64,000 nt of DNA from an uncultured Paracoccaceae bacterium (lineage in GTDB: Bacteria; Pseudomonadota; Alphaproteobacteria; Rhodobacterales; Rhodobacteraceae). Shown piece by piece: positions 8,346 through 17,560 of this stretch. The notes under the pieces were generated by a model. That model made no database searches and was not told where the DNA came from. It worked only from the letters and a program-made list of their open reading frames with translations. The stretch spans positions 2,604,001 through 2,668,000 of the forward strand of contig CANLNT010000001.1 of the NCBI GenBank assembly GCA_947492825.1, given 5' to 3'. Made by a program: the position numbers and the translations under genes. How positions within the stretch are numbered: the stretch's first letter is position 1; each line of letters starts with the position of its first letter.

Positions 8346-9236
8346 TCAGACCCACTTGGCCAGGGGTGGCAAGCTCATCAACACCGCGTTGGCGTCATGG
8401 CCGGTGGCCAGACCAAACTTGGTGCCCCGGTCGTAGACAAGGTTGTATTCGGCATAAAGCCCGCGATGCACAAGCTGCGTATCCTTGTCCGCGTCATCCC
8501 ACGCCTGCATCCGCCGCTTTTCAACCAGCGGGACATAAGCCGGCAAAAACGCCCGCCCGATATCCTGCGTCAGAGCAAAATCCTTGGCCCAGTCCCCAGA
8601 ACAATGGTCATCCATAAAGATACCGCCCACCCCACGCGCCCGGTTGCGATGCGGGATATAGAAATACTCATCCGCCCAGGCCTTCAGCTTGGGATAGAAA
8701 TCCACCCCATGCGGGTCCAGATGGGTTTGCTGCGCCGCGTGAAAATGGGCCGTATCGTCTGCATATTCGATGCACGGGTTCAAATCCGACCCGCCACCAA
8801 ACCACCAGGCGTGCGGTGTCCAGAACATCCGGGTATTCATATGCACCGCAGGCGCATGCGGGTTCTGCATATGCGCCACCAGCGAAATACCTGACGCCCA
8901 GAACCGCGGATCATCGGCCATGCCTGGCACACCGCGCGCGGCCATCGCCTTTTGCGCAGCTTCCCCCAATTGCCCGTAGACGGTCGAGGTATTTACGCCG
9001 ATCTTTTCAAACACCCGGCCGCCGCGCATCACGCTCATCAGCCCGCCACCTGCGTCAGATCCGTCATCGGCTGTGCGCGTCGTGGCCGTCTGTTCAAACC
9101 GCCCCGCTGCCAATCCGGCCGTTGGCCCGCTGGTCTGACTGTCCTCCAAAGCTTCAAAGGCTGCGACAATTTCGTCGCGCAGCGTCTCAAACCACGCCGC
9201 CGCCTGTGCCTTTTCCTGCTCCATTCCGCCTGTCAT
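8346..9236 (-). CDS. hemF: Oxygen-dependent coproporphyrinogen III oxidase
   Basis: It converts coproporphyrinogen III to protoporphyrinogen IX using O2. The protein has about 296 residues with family hallmarks: VNTSTVYG, MRNPHAP-like region (HMQNPHAPAVHMNTR), WWFGGGSDLNP and RGVGGIFMDDH. Three in-frame ATGs lie close together (9245, 9236, 9224); I chose 9236 because it has AGGA 10 nt upstream, but the first is possible. It completes, with hemC and hemE, a scattered haem set in the window. The gene is divergent from a small lipoprotein gene. Confidence 0.94.
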   Translation of the reverse strand: MTGGMEQEKAQAAAWFETLRDEIVAAFEALEDSQTSGPTAGLAAGRFEQTATTRTADDGSDAGGGLMSVMRGGRVFEKIGVNTSTVYGQLGEAAQKAMAARGVPGMADDPRFWASGISLVAHMQNPHAPAVHMNTRMFWTPHAWWFGGGSDLNPCIEYADDTAHFHAAQQTHLDPHGVDFYPKLKAWADEYFYIPHRNRARGVGGIFMDDHCSGDWAKDFALTQDIGRAFLPAYVPLVEKRRMQAWDDADKDTQLVHRGLYAEYNLVYDRGTKFGLATGHDANAVLMSLPPLAKWV

Positions 9237-9335
9237 CGCCGTCATATCCTACTGCTATTGCATAACATCTCGTGTTCTGCACCCTAGCGGCCAGCGGACC
9301 AGAATCTTTGTCCCAGATCAACAGCGGAGATGGCA

Positions 9336-9728
9336 ATGCGCCTATCAATCCTTCTTTTGCCGGTTCTTGCCCTTTCGGCATGCGCCACACCGCAGGAACA
9401 ATGCCTTGGCAAGGTCACGCGCGACGCGCGGATCAACGCCAGCCTGATCACTCAGACACGTGCCAATCTTGAACGTGGCTTTGGCCTCCGCACCGAAGAC
9501 CGGGTGCGTGAGGTCCGCAGCTTTTGCCGAGGTGAAACCGAAAGCGGCGAAAGCGTCGTCACCCGCTGTGAAAAGGTGCGCGTGACCAAGGTGCAGGTTC
9601 CCGTGGCGCTCGATCTGGCAGCAGAACGGGCGAAACTGGCCTCGCTGATTTCACAACGCGACCGTCTGGCCGTCGCCACAGCCGATGGCGTGGCGCAATG
9701 CCGCGCGCTTTATCCCGAAAGCGCCTAG
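9336..9728 (+). CDS. Small lipoprotein of unknown function
   Basis: A 130-residue protein with a lipoprotein signal: MRLSILLLPVLALSACATP, lipobox LSAC, so Cys17 would be lipidated. Start 9336 was preferred to the ATG at 9330 because GCGGAG sits 6 nt before it. The mature part has four further cysteines (QCL, SFCRG, TRCEK, QCRALYP), suggesting two disulfides in the periplasm, and a basic alpha-helical C-terminal half. The family is unknown to me. It converges on the SDR gene with a 4-bp overlap. Confidence 0.7.
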   Translation: MRLSILLLPVLALSACATPQEQCLGKVTRDARINASLITQTRANLERGFGLRTEDRVREVRSFCRGETESGESVVTRCEKVRVTKVQVPVALDLAAERAKLASLISQRDRLAVATADGVAQCRALYPESA

Positions 9729-10531
9729 TGGGCTGATACGTCGGCGGGATCAATCAGCGTCCGGCCACCATCAACGGTAATGATCTGGCCTGTGACAAAG
9801 CCCGCCGCGTCCGAGGCCAGATATTGCACCGCGTCCGACACTTCGCTAGGCCCCGCAATCCGGTGCAGCGGCGTGTTTTCGACAATTGTGTCGCGCATTT
9901 CGTCGTCTTCTTTCAGGGACCCCTTTAGGCTGGCACTCATCACCGACCCGAATGCAACGGCATTGACCCTGATCCGATTGGGGGCCAGGGCCACGGCAAG
10001 CGACCGTGTCATCTGGTCCAATGCCGCATTGCTGACCGAATACGCCAGTAGATTGGGATGCGCCCGGCGCGCCGAGATAGAGCTGATGTTGACGATCGAC
10101 CCAATAGGGCCGCCGTCTTCGTCGTCCTTGGCAAGCTTGATCATCCGCCGCGCGGTCGCCTGGCTTAGGCGCAGGGCTGCCATCAGGTTTTGCTGCAACA
10201 GCTCTTCCATGCTGCTGTCATCGGGGTTCAGCGCATCGGTTTCCATCACCTGACGCGCAGCATTGACCAGAATATCCACCCGGTCAAAGGCATCGACGGT
10301 GGCCGACAGCAAATTGGCAATCGTCAGCTTTTTGCGCAGATCGCCCGCAAAAATGCGCGCCTGCCCTTCGTCCGATGCGGCGTCCCCCATTTCACGTTGC
10401 AGGGTTTCCTCGTCCATGTCAGCGAACATGACATTGGCTCCACCGGCCAGAAAGTGCCGCCCGATGGCCAGCCCCACCCCGTTGGCGGCCCCTGTGACAA
10501 TGGCGGTCTTGCCCGCAATCGAAAATGACAT
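9725..10531 (-). CDS. SDR-family oxidoreductase with atypical active site (YxxxN)
   Basis: A 268-residue short-chain dehydrogenase. The Rossmann motif TGAANGVG is at residues 14-21, NAARQ replaces the usual NNAG, and INISS is present as VNISSIS. The catalytic segment reads AYSVSNAALDQ, so the usual YxxxK has Asn (AAT codon) where the catalytic Lys should be. The C-terminal FVTGQIITVDGG is normal. The Lys normally lowers the Tyr pKa, so activity may be reduced or changed. NAD(P) preference is not clear. Downstream of the rsmC-like gene on the same strand, 37 bp apart. Confidence 0.85.
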   Translation of the reverse strand: MSFSIAGKTAIVTGAANGVGLAIGRHFLAGGANVMFADMDEETLQREMGDAASDEGQARIFAGDLRKKLTIANLLSATVDAFDRVDILVNAARQVMETDALNPDDSSMEELLQQNLMAALRLSQATARRMIKLAKDDEDGGPIGSIVNISSISARRAHPNLLAYSVSNAALDQMTRSLAVALAPNRIRVNAVAFGSVMSASLKGSLKEDDEMRDTIVENTPLHRIAGPSEVSDAVQYLASDAAGFVTGQIITVDGGRTLIDPADVSAH

Positions 10532-10568
10532 CGACGTACTCCCGTTCGTCTTTCCCGCGCGGCTTATA

Positions 10569-11543
10569 TCAGCGTCGGGGCCGTGTGGCGTGGAAAATCT
10601 TGAAGCCGCCTGAAACCGGCAATTCCGCGACGTGTCGGAACGCGGCGTCCAGCGTCGCCTCGTAAGGCAGATGGCGGTTCGCCACCATCCACAGCTTACC
10701 CTGCGGCGTCAGCATCTTGGCAGCCTGCGCAATAAAGGCCTGCCCCAGGCCCGTGTCGCCCTTGCGGCCAGTGTGAAACGGCGGGTTCATGACGATCCCG
10801 TCAAAGGGCGCGTCCGGCAAAAACCGCGTTGCGTCCGCCCAATGGAACTGCGCGCGTGGGTCGCTGACATTCATCCGGGCGCAGTCCAGCGCCAGCGCCT
10901 CATCCTCGATCAGGTCGATGCTGCTGACGCCGTCGCGCTGCAAAACCGCATCCGTCAGATATCCCCAACCGGCGCCCAGATCCGCCATGCGTCTGGGCAG
11001 TTTGGCCGGCAATTCCGCAGCCAGCAGGGCCGATCCCTTGTCGACACCACCGTCCGAAAACACCCCGGCAGTGGTAAAGAAACCATGGTCGCCCTTGGCA
11101 GGTGGCGGTGCGGCCCAATCAGCGAAGGCCTTTGTCTTTTCAAACCATAAGATGCGCCCGTGATCCTTGGTCACGCTGGGCAACGGACCAAGCACTTTGC
11201 GCGTGGCGGTCCACAGACTGTCGACCCCATCGGTCTTGACCCCGTCGATCACCACCAGATCAGCCTTGTCCGCGGCCTCGGCCACCATCGCGCGCGCCAG
11301 CGCCTTGGCCCGTGGCACCACCACAATCGCCGTGCTGCATGGGGCAATTGCTGTGCCAACGTCATAGCCCGCCTGCGTCGCGGCGGCATGGGCTGTGTAT
11401 CGGCTGTGCATTAAGCGGACGTCATGGGCCTTCAACGCGGCCAGATCATACTCGACCGGCGGACGCATCACCGTGACCGGCCCATCGGGCAGGACAAGCA
11501 GGCCATCGTCAATGGCAGTGCGCAGGCGTGAAACAGAAGCCAT
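10569..11543 (-). CDS. RsmC-like class I SAM-dependent methyltransferase
   Basis: A 324-residue protein with two halves: an N-terminal degenerate methyltransferase-like domain and a C-terminal MTS domain. The SAM loop is ADLGAGWGYLTDAVL at about residue 186, and GIVMNPPFHTGRKGDTGLG gives the NPPF motif of enzymes that methylate exocyclic amino groups of guanine. This architecture matches RsmC/RlmG (16S G1207 or 23S G1835 N2-methylation). The C-terminus is HLPYEATLDAAFRHV. Which rRNA position is modified cannot be decided here. It is followed by the SDR gene and preceded by clpS on the same strand. Confidence 0.85.
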   Translation of the reverse strand: MASVSRLRTAIDDGLLVLPDGPVTVMRPPVEYDLAALKAHDVRLMHSRYTAHAAATQAGYDVGTAIAPCSTAIVVVPRAKALARAMVAEAADKADLVVIDGVKTDGVDSLWTATRKVLGPLPSVTKDHGRILWFEKTKAFADWAAPPPAKGDHGFFTTAGVFSDGGVDKGSALLAAELPAKLPRRMADLGAGWGYLTDAVLQRDGVSSIDLIEDEALALDCARMNVSDPRAQFHWADATRFLPDAPFDGIVMNPPFHTGRKGDTGLGQAFIAQAAKMLTPQGKLWMVANRHLPYEATLDAAFRHVAELPVSGGFKIFHATRPRR

Positions 11544-11568
11544 CAGCGGCGAATAGCGCGACGCGGCG

Positions 11569-11910
11569 CTATTCCTTCTCCATCGTGCATTGCAGCGGGT
11601 GCTGGTGTCGCTGAGCGAAATCCATCACCTGCGCCACTTTGGTTTCCGCAATCTCGTGGCTGTAAACCCCGACCACCGCGACACCTTTCTTGTGTACGGT
11701 GAGCATCAGGTCAAAGGCCTGTGCATGGGTCATGCCAAAGAACCGCTCCAGCACCATGACGACAAATTCCATCGGCGTGAAATCGTCGTTCAGGATCAGC
11801 ACCTTGTAAAGCGGCGGGCGCTTTGTCTTTGGCTTGGTTTCCAGAACGACGGCGATATCACCATCATCGTCGTCCTTGTCCGCTGCCATCATTTTCACAT
11901 CAGCATGCAT
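11569..11910 (-). CDS. clpS: ATP-dependent Clp protease adaptor ClpS
   Basis: A 113-residue adaptor that delivers N-degron substrates to ClpA/ClpP. The core [39 protein letters not shown] and [12 protein letters not shown] is almost canonical; the NDD and the H-K-G region form the N-degron pocket. There is an acidic/disordered N-terminal tail of about 30 residues. The start could be 11910 or a downstream ATG pair (11892, 11889). clpA is not adjacent. Confidence 0.95.
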   Translation of the reverse strand: MHADVKMMAADKDDDDGDIAVVLETKPKTKRPPLYKVLILNDDFTPMEFVVMVLERFFGMTHAQAFDLMLTVHKKGVAVVGVYSHEIAETKVAQVMDFAQRHQHPLQCTMEKE

Positions 11911-12252
11911 GCGCCGATCGGGTCCTGATCCAATTTACGATTGAACTGCTTATATAGAGCAGCGGGGCCCCGTGAAAACCCCCTGTCTTGACCGGGTACA
12001 CCCGCTATCGCAGCGGAGGATCGCAAAAAATTTGCCCGCCGGTTGTCGCAACAACCACCCTTGGGAACGCTTTATCTAGCGTGGATCGCCCAGCTTACCC
12101 CCTACATCCAGTAGATGTGCAGGAAAAACACACCTCAGAGCTTTGAAAATAAGGTGTTTTCGCGCGCACCACGCCTGTGCTAGCGTGCTCGCAATCAATA
12201 AAGGCCACCGAAAAAATTCGGGGCCATCGAGGCAGTGTAAGAGGCAAACGAC
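11911..12252. other. 342-bp intergenic region between divergent clpS and D,D-carboxypeptidase genes
   Basis: No convincing gene is seen here. It holds a perfect palindrome, GGTTGT-CGCA-ACAACC (12041-12056), and an imperfect inverted repeat with arms at 12124-12134 and 12152-12160 (AGGTGTTTT). Both divergent genes must draw their promoters from here. The palindrome could be an operator, but no partner regulator is adjacent. Confidence 0.5.
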
Positions 12253-13737
12253 GTGGCAAGTCGTCCGGGATTCCAGGCCCTTCGTGGGCTATTTCTTTTC
12301 GTTTTCGTTTTGGCGTTTGCAATGGCTCCATTGCGCACGGTCGCGGCACCCTATGCCGCGATGGTGATGGATGCCCGCACCGGCGAGGTGCTGCATTCGC
12401 GCAATGCAGACACCCGGCTGCATCCAGCATCGCTGACCAAGATGATGACGCTTTATGTGGCCTTCCAAGCTATTCAGCGCGGCGAGATCGGGTTGGACAC
12501 AGAGGTGACGATCTCTCGACTGGCGGCCTCTGAACCGCCTTCAAAACTGGGCCTGCGTGCGGGCCAGAAAATCAAGCTGCGCTATCTTTTGCGCGCGGCT
12601 GCCGTCAAATCCGCCAATGACGCGGCCACCGCCATTGGTGTTGCAATCTCGGGTTCTGAAAGCGCATTTGCCACGCGGATGAACCGCACCGCGCGGGCGA
12701 TGGGTATGACCAACACCACGTTCCACAACGCCCACGGGCTGACGCAAAACGGGCACCTGTCAACTGCGCGCGATATGTCGATCCTCGGGCGGCACGTGAT
12801 TTATGATTTCCCGCAGTACTATAACCTTTTCTCGCGCCGCACAGCGGACGCGGGCATCAAGCGCGTGTCGCATACCAACACCCGCTGGCTGAACGCCTAT
12901 GAAGGTGCTGACGGGATCAAAACCGGCTACACGCGCGCTGCCGGGTTCAACCTTGTGGCCTCGGCCCAGCGCGGCCAGCAGCGCGTGATTGCTACGGTCT
13001 TTGGGGGCCGCTCGACCGCAACGCGCAATGCCAAGATCACCGAACTGATGGACCTCGGCTTTGCCCGCGCGCCCAATTCCGCGACCCTGCGTCGCCCCGA
13101 TGTGCCTGCAGCACCCGAACCGTCTCAGGAACTTGTGGCAGGCAATAGCACCGCCGCCACCAACGGCGGCGCGGGCAAGACGATCCGTGTGACCGGCGTC
13201 ATACGCACCAGTCTGCGCCCGGTCAGCCGCCCGGTCAGAGAAGCTGATCCAGTGCTGACCGCGACCGTTGAAGACATGATCGATTCAGCGGTGGCAGAGG
13301 CGATTGATGCCGACGCTATCACATCTGTGCTGGAAGAAGCTGTGCAAACCTCGGCCGTGACAACCTCTGCCGTTGCGGCACCGCAGGCCCGCCCCACGGA
13401 AGAAGTGACGCTGGCCGCAGCCCCTGCAGCACGTCCCGCCGCCATCCTGCCCAGTCCCGCCCCGCAGCCCGAGATTGTTACCCGTATCTCCACCTCTGGT
13501 GGGCGACACTGGGGCGTGAACGTCGGGCGCTATGGCTCCCGCTATGAAGCAGAGCGTGTGTTGCTCAAGGTCGCCTTGAACGAGATGTCATCGCTTGATG
13601 GTGCGTTACGCCGCGTGGTGCAGCGCTCTGGCGGGTTTGATGCCAACTTTATGGGGCTGACCCGCGAAGGCGCTGATCTGGCCTGCCGCAGGCTTCAGGC
13701 GCGCGGTACAACCTGCTTCATGCTGGGTTCGGAATAG
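12253..13737 (+). CDS. D-alanyl-D-alanine carboxypeptidase with C-terminal SPOR domain (PBP5/6 family)
   Basis: A 494-residue periplasmic peptidoglycan enzyme. The signal peptide is about residues 1-31. The catalytic S60-L-T-K63 (HPASLTK), the SAN motif (KSANDAATA) and the KTG motif (GIKTGYTRAAGFN) are intact. A long Ala/Pro-rich linker (about residues 280-410) leads to a C-terminal SPOR-type domain (WGVNVGRYGSRYEAERVL ... GTTCFML) that binds denuded glycan at division sites. The start is GTG at 12253, with AGAGG upstream. This domain order is common in Rhodobacteraceae DacA/DacF-like proteins. Septal localisation is inferred. Confidence 0.9.
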   Translation: MASRPGFQALRGLFLFVFVLAFAMAPLRTVAAPYAAMVMDARTGEVLHSRNADTRLHPASLTKMMTLYVAFQAIQRGEIGLDTEVTISRLAASEPPSKLGLRAGQKIKLRYLLRAAAVKSANDAATAIGVAISGSESAFATRMNRTARAMGMTNTTFHNAHGLTQNGHLSTARDMSILGRHVIYDFPQYYNLFSRRTADAGIKRVSHTNTRWLNAYEGADGIKTGYTRAAGFNLVASAQRGQQRVIATVFGGRSTATRNAKITELMDLGFARAPNSATLRRPDVPAAPEPSQELVAGNSTAATNGGAGKTIRVTGVIRTSLRPVSRPVREADPVLTATVEDMIDSAVAEAIDADAITSVLEEAVQTSAVTTSAVAAPQARPTEEVTLAAAPAARPAAILPSPAPQPEIVTRISTSGGRHWGVNVGRYGSRYEAERVLLKVALNEMSSLDGALRRVVQRSGGFDANFMGLTREGADLACRRLQARGTTCFMLGSE

Positions 13738-13740
13738 CGG

Positions 13741-15336
13741 TCAAACCGCCCGCCCCTCGAACGCGGCGGCCATCAACGTACGTGTATAGTCGGTCTGCGG
13801 CGCGTCAAAGATGTCTGCCGCATTGCCCGCCTCGACCACATCGCCCTGTTTCATCACCATCACCTTGTGCGACAGCGCCCGCACGACCTTCAGGTCGTGG
13901 CTGATGAACAGATAGGCCAGCCCGAACTTCTTTTGCAGGTCGCGCAACAGTTCCACAATCTGCACCTGCACCGTCATGTCCAATGCGCTGGTGGGTTCAT
14001 CCAGTACCACCAGTTTTGGCCGCAGGATCATCGCGCGCGCGATGGCAATCCGCTGCCGTTGCCCGCCGGAAAACTCGTGCGGGTAGCGGTGCATCATATC
14101 AGGATCAAGGCCCACTTCGGTCATGATCTCGGCCACCATCTCGCGCGGGTCGCGGGTGGGATCTACATCGTGGATGGTCAGGCCCTCTGCGATGATCTGT
14201 TCAATCGTCATCCGCGGGCTCAAACTACCGTAGGGGTCTTGAAACACGATCTGCATCTCTGACCGCAATGGACGCATCTGCCGTTGGTTCAGGTGGTGAA
14301 TGTCCGTGCCTTCGAAACTGATCCGCCCTTCGGACTGGATCAAGCGCATCATCGCCAGCGCCAGCGTGGTCTTGCCCGACCCGCTTTCCCCCACGATCCC
14401 AACCGTTTCGCCCGCGCGGACCGTCAGCGTTGCGCTGTTGACCGCTTTGACATGCCCCACCGTACGCTTGAGCAACCCGCGCTGGATCGGAAACCAGATT
14501 TTTAACGCATCGGTTTCGGCCACCGTGGCCGCTTCTGCGGGCACCGGGTCGGGAACGCCTGCACTTTCCGCGGCTAGCAACATCTGCGTATAGGGATGCT
14601 GCGGGTTGTCAAAAATCTCGGCTGTGGGGCCGGTTTCGACGATCTCGCCGTCCTTCATCACACAGACCCTGTCCGCGATTTTGCGCACGATCGTCAGATC
14701 ATGCGTGATGAACAACATCGACAGCCCCTCTTTGCGTTTGAGGTCTTCGAGCAGGTCCAGAATTTGCGCCTGAATGGTCACATCCAGCGCCGTTGTGGGT
14801 TCATCGGCAATCAGCAAATCCGGCCCATTCGCCAACGCCATTGCGATCATCACCCGCTGACGCTGCCCCCCCGACAACTGATGCGGATAGGCCGACAGGC
14901 GGCTTTCGGCGTCGCGGATGCCCACCTGGTTCAGCAATTGAATGATCCGATTGGTGACCTTGGCCCCGCGCAGCCCCTGATGCAGTTCGATGGATTCCGA
15001 CAACTGCCGCTCGATCGTGTGCAGCGGGTTCAGCGATGTCATTGGCTCTTGGAAGATAAAACTGATGTCATTGCCCCGCACGCGGCGCAGCTCATTTTCG
15101 TCGGCATCCACCATCTGGGCACCTTCGTACCGGATCGACCCGCTGACCTCTGCGCTGTCGCCCAGCAATTGCACCGTCGACAGGGCCGTCACCGACTTAC
15201 CCGACCCGCTTTCACCGACCAGCGCCACCGTCTCGCCTTTGACGATCTGGAACGAGACATCGCGCACCGCGGGGCTGACCTGCCCGTCCTGCCGGAAACC
15301 GACATTCAGGCCTTTGACGTCCAGAACAACACTCAT
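13741..15336 (-). CDS. yejF: ABC transporter ATPase, two nucleotide-binding domains (YejF-type)
   Basis: A 531-residue fusion of two oligopeptide-type ATPase domains. Walker A motifs are GESGSGKS (about 40-47) and GESGSGKT (about 315-322). ABC signatures are LSGGQRQR and FSGGQRQR; Walker B regions are LLIADEPTTALD and LVVLDEPTSALD. This tandem architecture with the adjacent YejABE genes marks the Yej peptide/microcin C importer. It is the last gene of yejABEF, overlaps yejE by 4 bp and converges on the carboxypeptidase gene. Confidence 0.92.
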   Translation of the reverse strand: MSVVLDVKGLNVGFRQDGQVSPAVRDVSFQIVKGETVALVGESGSGKSVTALSTVQLLGDSAEVSGSIRYEGAQMVDADENELRRVRGNDISFIFQEPMTSLNPLHTIERQLSESIELHQGLRGAKVTNRIIQLLNQVGIRDAESRLSAYPHQLSGGQRQRVMIAMALANGPDLLIADEPTTALDVTIQAQILDLLEDLKRKEGLSMLFITHDLTIVRKIADRVCVMKDGEIVETGPTAEIFDNPQHPYTQMLLAAESAGVPDPVPAEAATVAETDALKIWFPIQRGLLKRTVGHVKAVNSATLTVRAGETVGIVGESGSGKTTLALAMMRLIQSEGRISFEGTDIHHLNQRQMRPLRSEMQIVFQDPYGSLSPRMTIEQIIAEGLTIHDVDPTRDPREMVAEIMTEVGLDPDMMHRYPHEFSGGQRQRIAIARAMILRPKLVVLDEPTSALDMTVQVQIVELLRDLQKKFGLAYLFISHDLKVVRALSHKVMVMKQGDVVEAGNAADIFDAPQTDYTRTLMAAAFEGRAV

Positions 15337-16484
15337 GAAAAGGTCTTTCTGGGGTCAAATGCATCGCGCACGCCTTCAAAGACGAAGACCAGAAGCGACA
15401 GCATGATGGCAAAGGTAAAGAAGGCCGTGATACCCAGCCAAGGCGCTTGCAGGTTCTGCTTGGCCTGCAACGTCAACTCGCCCAGCGACGGGGCAGAGGA
15501 CGGCAGGCCAAAGCCCAGAAAATCCAAGCCCGCCAGCCCGCCAATTGCGCCGGTGATCATAAAGGGCAGCATTGTCACAGTTGCCACCATCGCATTGGGC
15601 AGCATGTGGCGGAACATGATCGTGCGATCGCCCACGCCCAACGCCTTGGCCGCGCGGACGTATTCAAAGTTGCGTGCACGCAGGAATTCCGCCCGCACCA
15701 AGCCGACCAACGCAGGCCAGCCAAACACGATGGATAGAATGACAAGGAGCCAGAAACTTCGGCCCAGAATCGCGGTCATGATGATGATCACGTACAGCGA
15801 CGGAATGCCTGACCAAACTTCGATGAACCGCTGGAACAGCAGATCAGTCCAGCCCCCGAAATAGCCCTGCACGGCCCCGGCCATGATGCCCAGAACGGCA
15901 ATGCCTGATGTCACGATCAACGCATAGAAGATCGACAATCGAAAGCCATAGATGATCCGAGCAGCGACATCGCGTTTGGTGTCATCGGTGCCCAACCAAT
16001 TGGTATCCGATGGGGGTGCGGGTGCGACCCCGCGCACATCGACAATTGTGTCATAGCTGTAGGGAATGATCGGCCAAATCGCCCAGCCCTTCTGGAACCC
16101 TTCGATGTCCAGATCTACGCCTTGCTCGACAGCCTCGACCAGTGATTCCGGCTCAAACAGGCACTCTTCCAGACCGCCCGTCGCGATCAGGCATTTGACC
16201 TCGATGTCGTTATAACCCGCTTCAGTCGGGAAATCCCCGCCAAAGTCACGCTCGGAATAGAACTGGAAAATCGGCATCCGCAACTCGCCGCGATAGCTGA
16301 CAAGAATCGGTTTGTTGTTGGCGATGAACTCTGCAAACAGCGAGAACACAAAAAGCACCAGAAAAATCCACAGCGACCAAACGGCCCGGCGGTTACGGTT
16401 GAAGTTCCGTAGACGGCGCTGGTTCAGTGGCGACAGCCACATGCGTTTGGGGCGCTGGGTGGGGAGAAATGTCTGGGCCATCAT
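15333..16484 (-). CDS. yejE: Peptide ABC transporter permease YejE
   Basis: A 383-residue inner-membrane permease of the DppC/OppC class. The N-terminal helix after [12 protein letters not shown] is followed by the long periplasmic insert typical of YejE (about residues 60-160). HWLGTDD-type entry is present as [19 protein letters not shown], then the binding-protein-dependent transport signature with EAA loop ([21 protein letters not shown]). ATGA overlaps with both yejB and yejF show tight translational coupling. Confidence 0.92.
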   Translation of the reverse strand: MMAQTFLPTQRPKRMWLSPLNQRRLRNFNRNRRAVWSLWIFLVLFVFSLFAEFIANNKPILVSYRGELRMPIFQFYSERDFGGDFPTEAGYNDIEVKCLIATGGLEECLFEPESLVEAVEQGVDLDIEGFQKGWAIWPIIPYSYDTIVDVRGVAPAPPSDTNWLGTDDTKRDVAARIIYGFRLSIFYALIVTSGIAVLGIMAGAVQGYFGGWTDLLFQRFIEVWSGIPSLYVIIIMTAILGRSFWLLVILSIVFGWPALVGLVRAEFLRARNFEYVRAAKALGVGDRTIMFRHMLPNAMVATVTMLPFMITGAIGGLAGLDFLGFGLPSSAPSLGELTLQAKQNLQAPWLGITAFFTFAIMLSLLVFVFEGVRDAFDPRKTFS

Positions 16485-17554
16485 CCGCGCCCCTCAAAGT
16501 CGATCCGCGGATCAATGAAGACATAAGTCAGGTCCGTCAAAATGCCGACCACGAGCCCGATGAGTGAAAAGGCAAAGAGCGTGCCAAAGACCACTGGATA
16601 GTCCCGTGCGACTGCGGCCTCGAAACCCAACCGCCCAAGCCCATCAAGGCTGAAAAACGTCTCGATAATCAGCGACCCACCAAAGAACACACCAATAAAA
16701 AGCGCCGGAAAGCCCGAGATCACGATCAGCATCGCGTTGCGAAAGACATGGCCATACAACACGCGGCTTTCGGTCAGGCCCTTGGCCTTGGCGGTGACTA
16801 CATATTGCTTTTTGATCTCGTCCAGAAAGCTGTTCTTGGTCAGCAGCGTCAGCGTCGCAAAGGCGCTGATGGTCGAGGCGAGCACCGGCAGCGTGATATG
16901 CCAAAAGTAATCCAGCACTTTGCCGATCAACGACAGCTGTTCCCAATTGTCGCTTGTCAGCCCACGCAGCGGGAAGATGCGCCAGTAAGACCCGCCTGCA
17001 AAGAACACAATCAGCAGCAGCGCGAACAAAAAACCCGGGATCGCGTAGCCAATTATGATCGCGCCACTGGTCCAGGTGTCAAACTTTGACCCGTCGCGAA
17101 TGGCCTTCTTGATCCCCAACGGGATCGAGACAAGATAGGCGATCAGGGTCGACCAAAGCCCCAAGGTGATGCTGACCGGCATCTTTTCAAGCACCAGATC
17201 AACCACGCTCACCGACCTGAAATAGCTCTCGCCGAAATCAAACCGCATGTAGTTCCACATCATGTTCAGGAACCGTTCCAAAGGCGGCTTGTCGAACCCG
17301 AATTCGCGCTCCAATTCTTCGATGAAGTCCTGCGGCAGCCCTCGGCCCCCGATGAAATCACCGTCACCGCTTTCCACCAATTCGCTGCCGCCGCCCGAGA
17401 TGCTTTCGAAGACGTTTCCGCCGCCTTCCATCTCCGCGATGATTTGTTCAATTGGGCCACCCGGCACAAACTGGATCAGGCCAAAGTTGATGATCATGAT
17501 CCCCAATAGAGTCGGGATCACCAGCAGCAACCTGCGTAGGATATAGGCGCCCAT
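16481..17554 (-). CDS. yejB: Peptide ABC transporter permease YejB
   Basis: A 357-residue DppB-class permease. It begins [20 protein letters not shown], the standard first transmembrane helix. A YejB-type periplasmic insert between about residues 35 and 85 includes a Gly/Ser-rich stretch. The EAA-type loop ([21 protein letters not shown]) lies at about 245, and the C-terminus is [14 protein letters not shown]. It sits 6 bp after yejA and overlaps yejE by 4 bp. Confidence 0.92.
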   Translation of the reverse strand: MGAYILRRLLLVIPTLLGIMIINFGLIQFVPGGPIEQIIAEMEGGGNVFESISGGGSELVESGDGDFIGGRGLPQDFIEELEREFGFDKPPLERFLNMMWNYMRFDFGESYFRSVSVVDLVLEKMPVSITLGLWSTLIAYLVSIPLGIKKAIRDGSKFDTWTSGAIIIGYAIPGFLFALLLIVFFAGGSYWRIFPLRGLTSDNWEQLSLIGKVLDYFWHITLPVLASTISAFATLTLLTKNSFLDEIKKQYVVTAKAKGLTESRVLYGHVFRNAMLIVISGFPALFIGVFFGGSLIIETFFSLDGLGRLGFEAAVARDYPVVFGTLFAFSLIGLVVGILTDLTYVFIDPRIDFEGRG

Positions 17555-17560
17555 CGGTGG

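Noticed and set aside
14596-15864. 422-codon plus-strand frame opposite yejF/yejE
   Set aside because: His/Gln/Arg-rich antisense shadow of the ABC genes, with no domain and no ribosome site.
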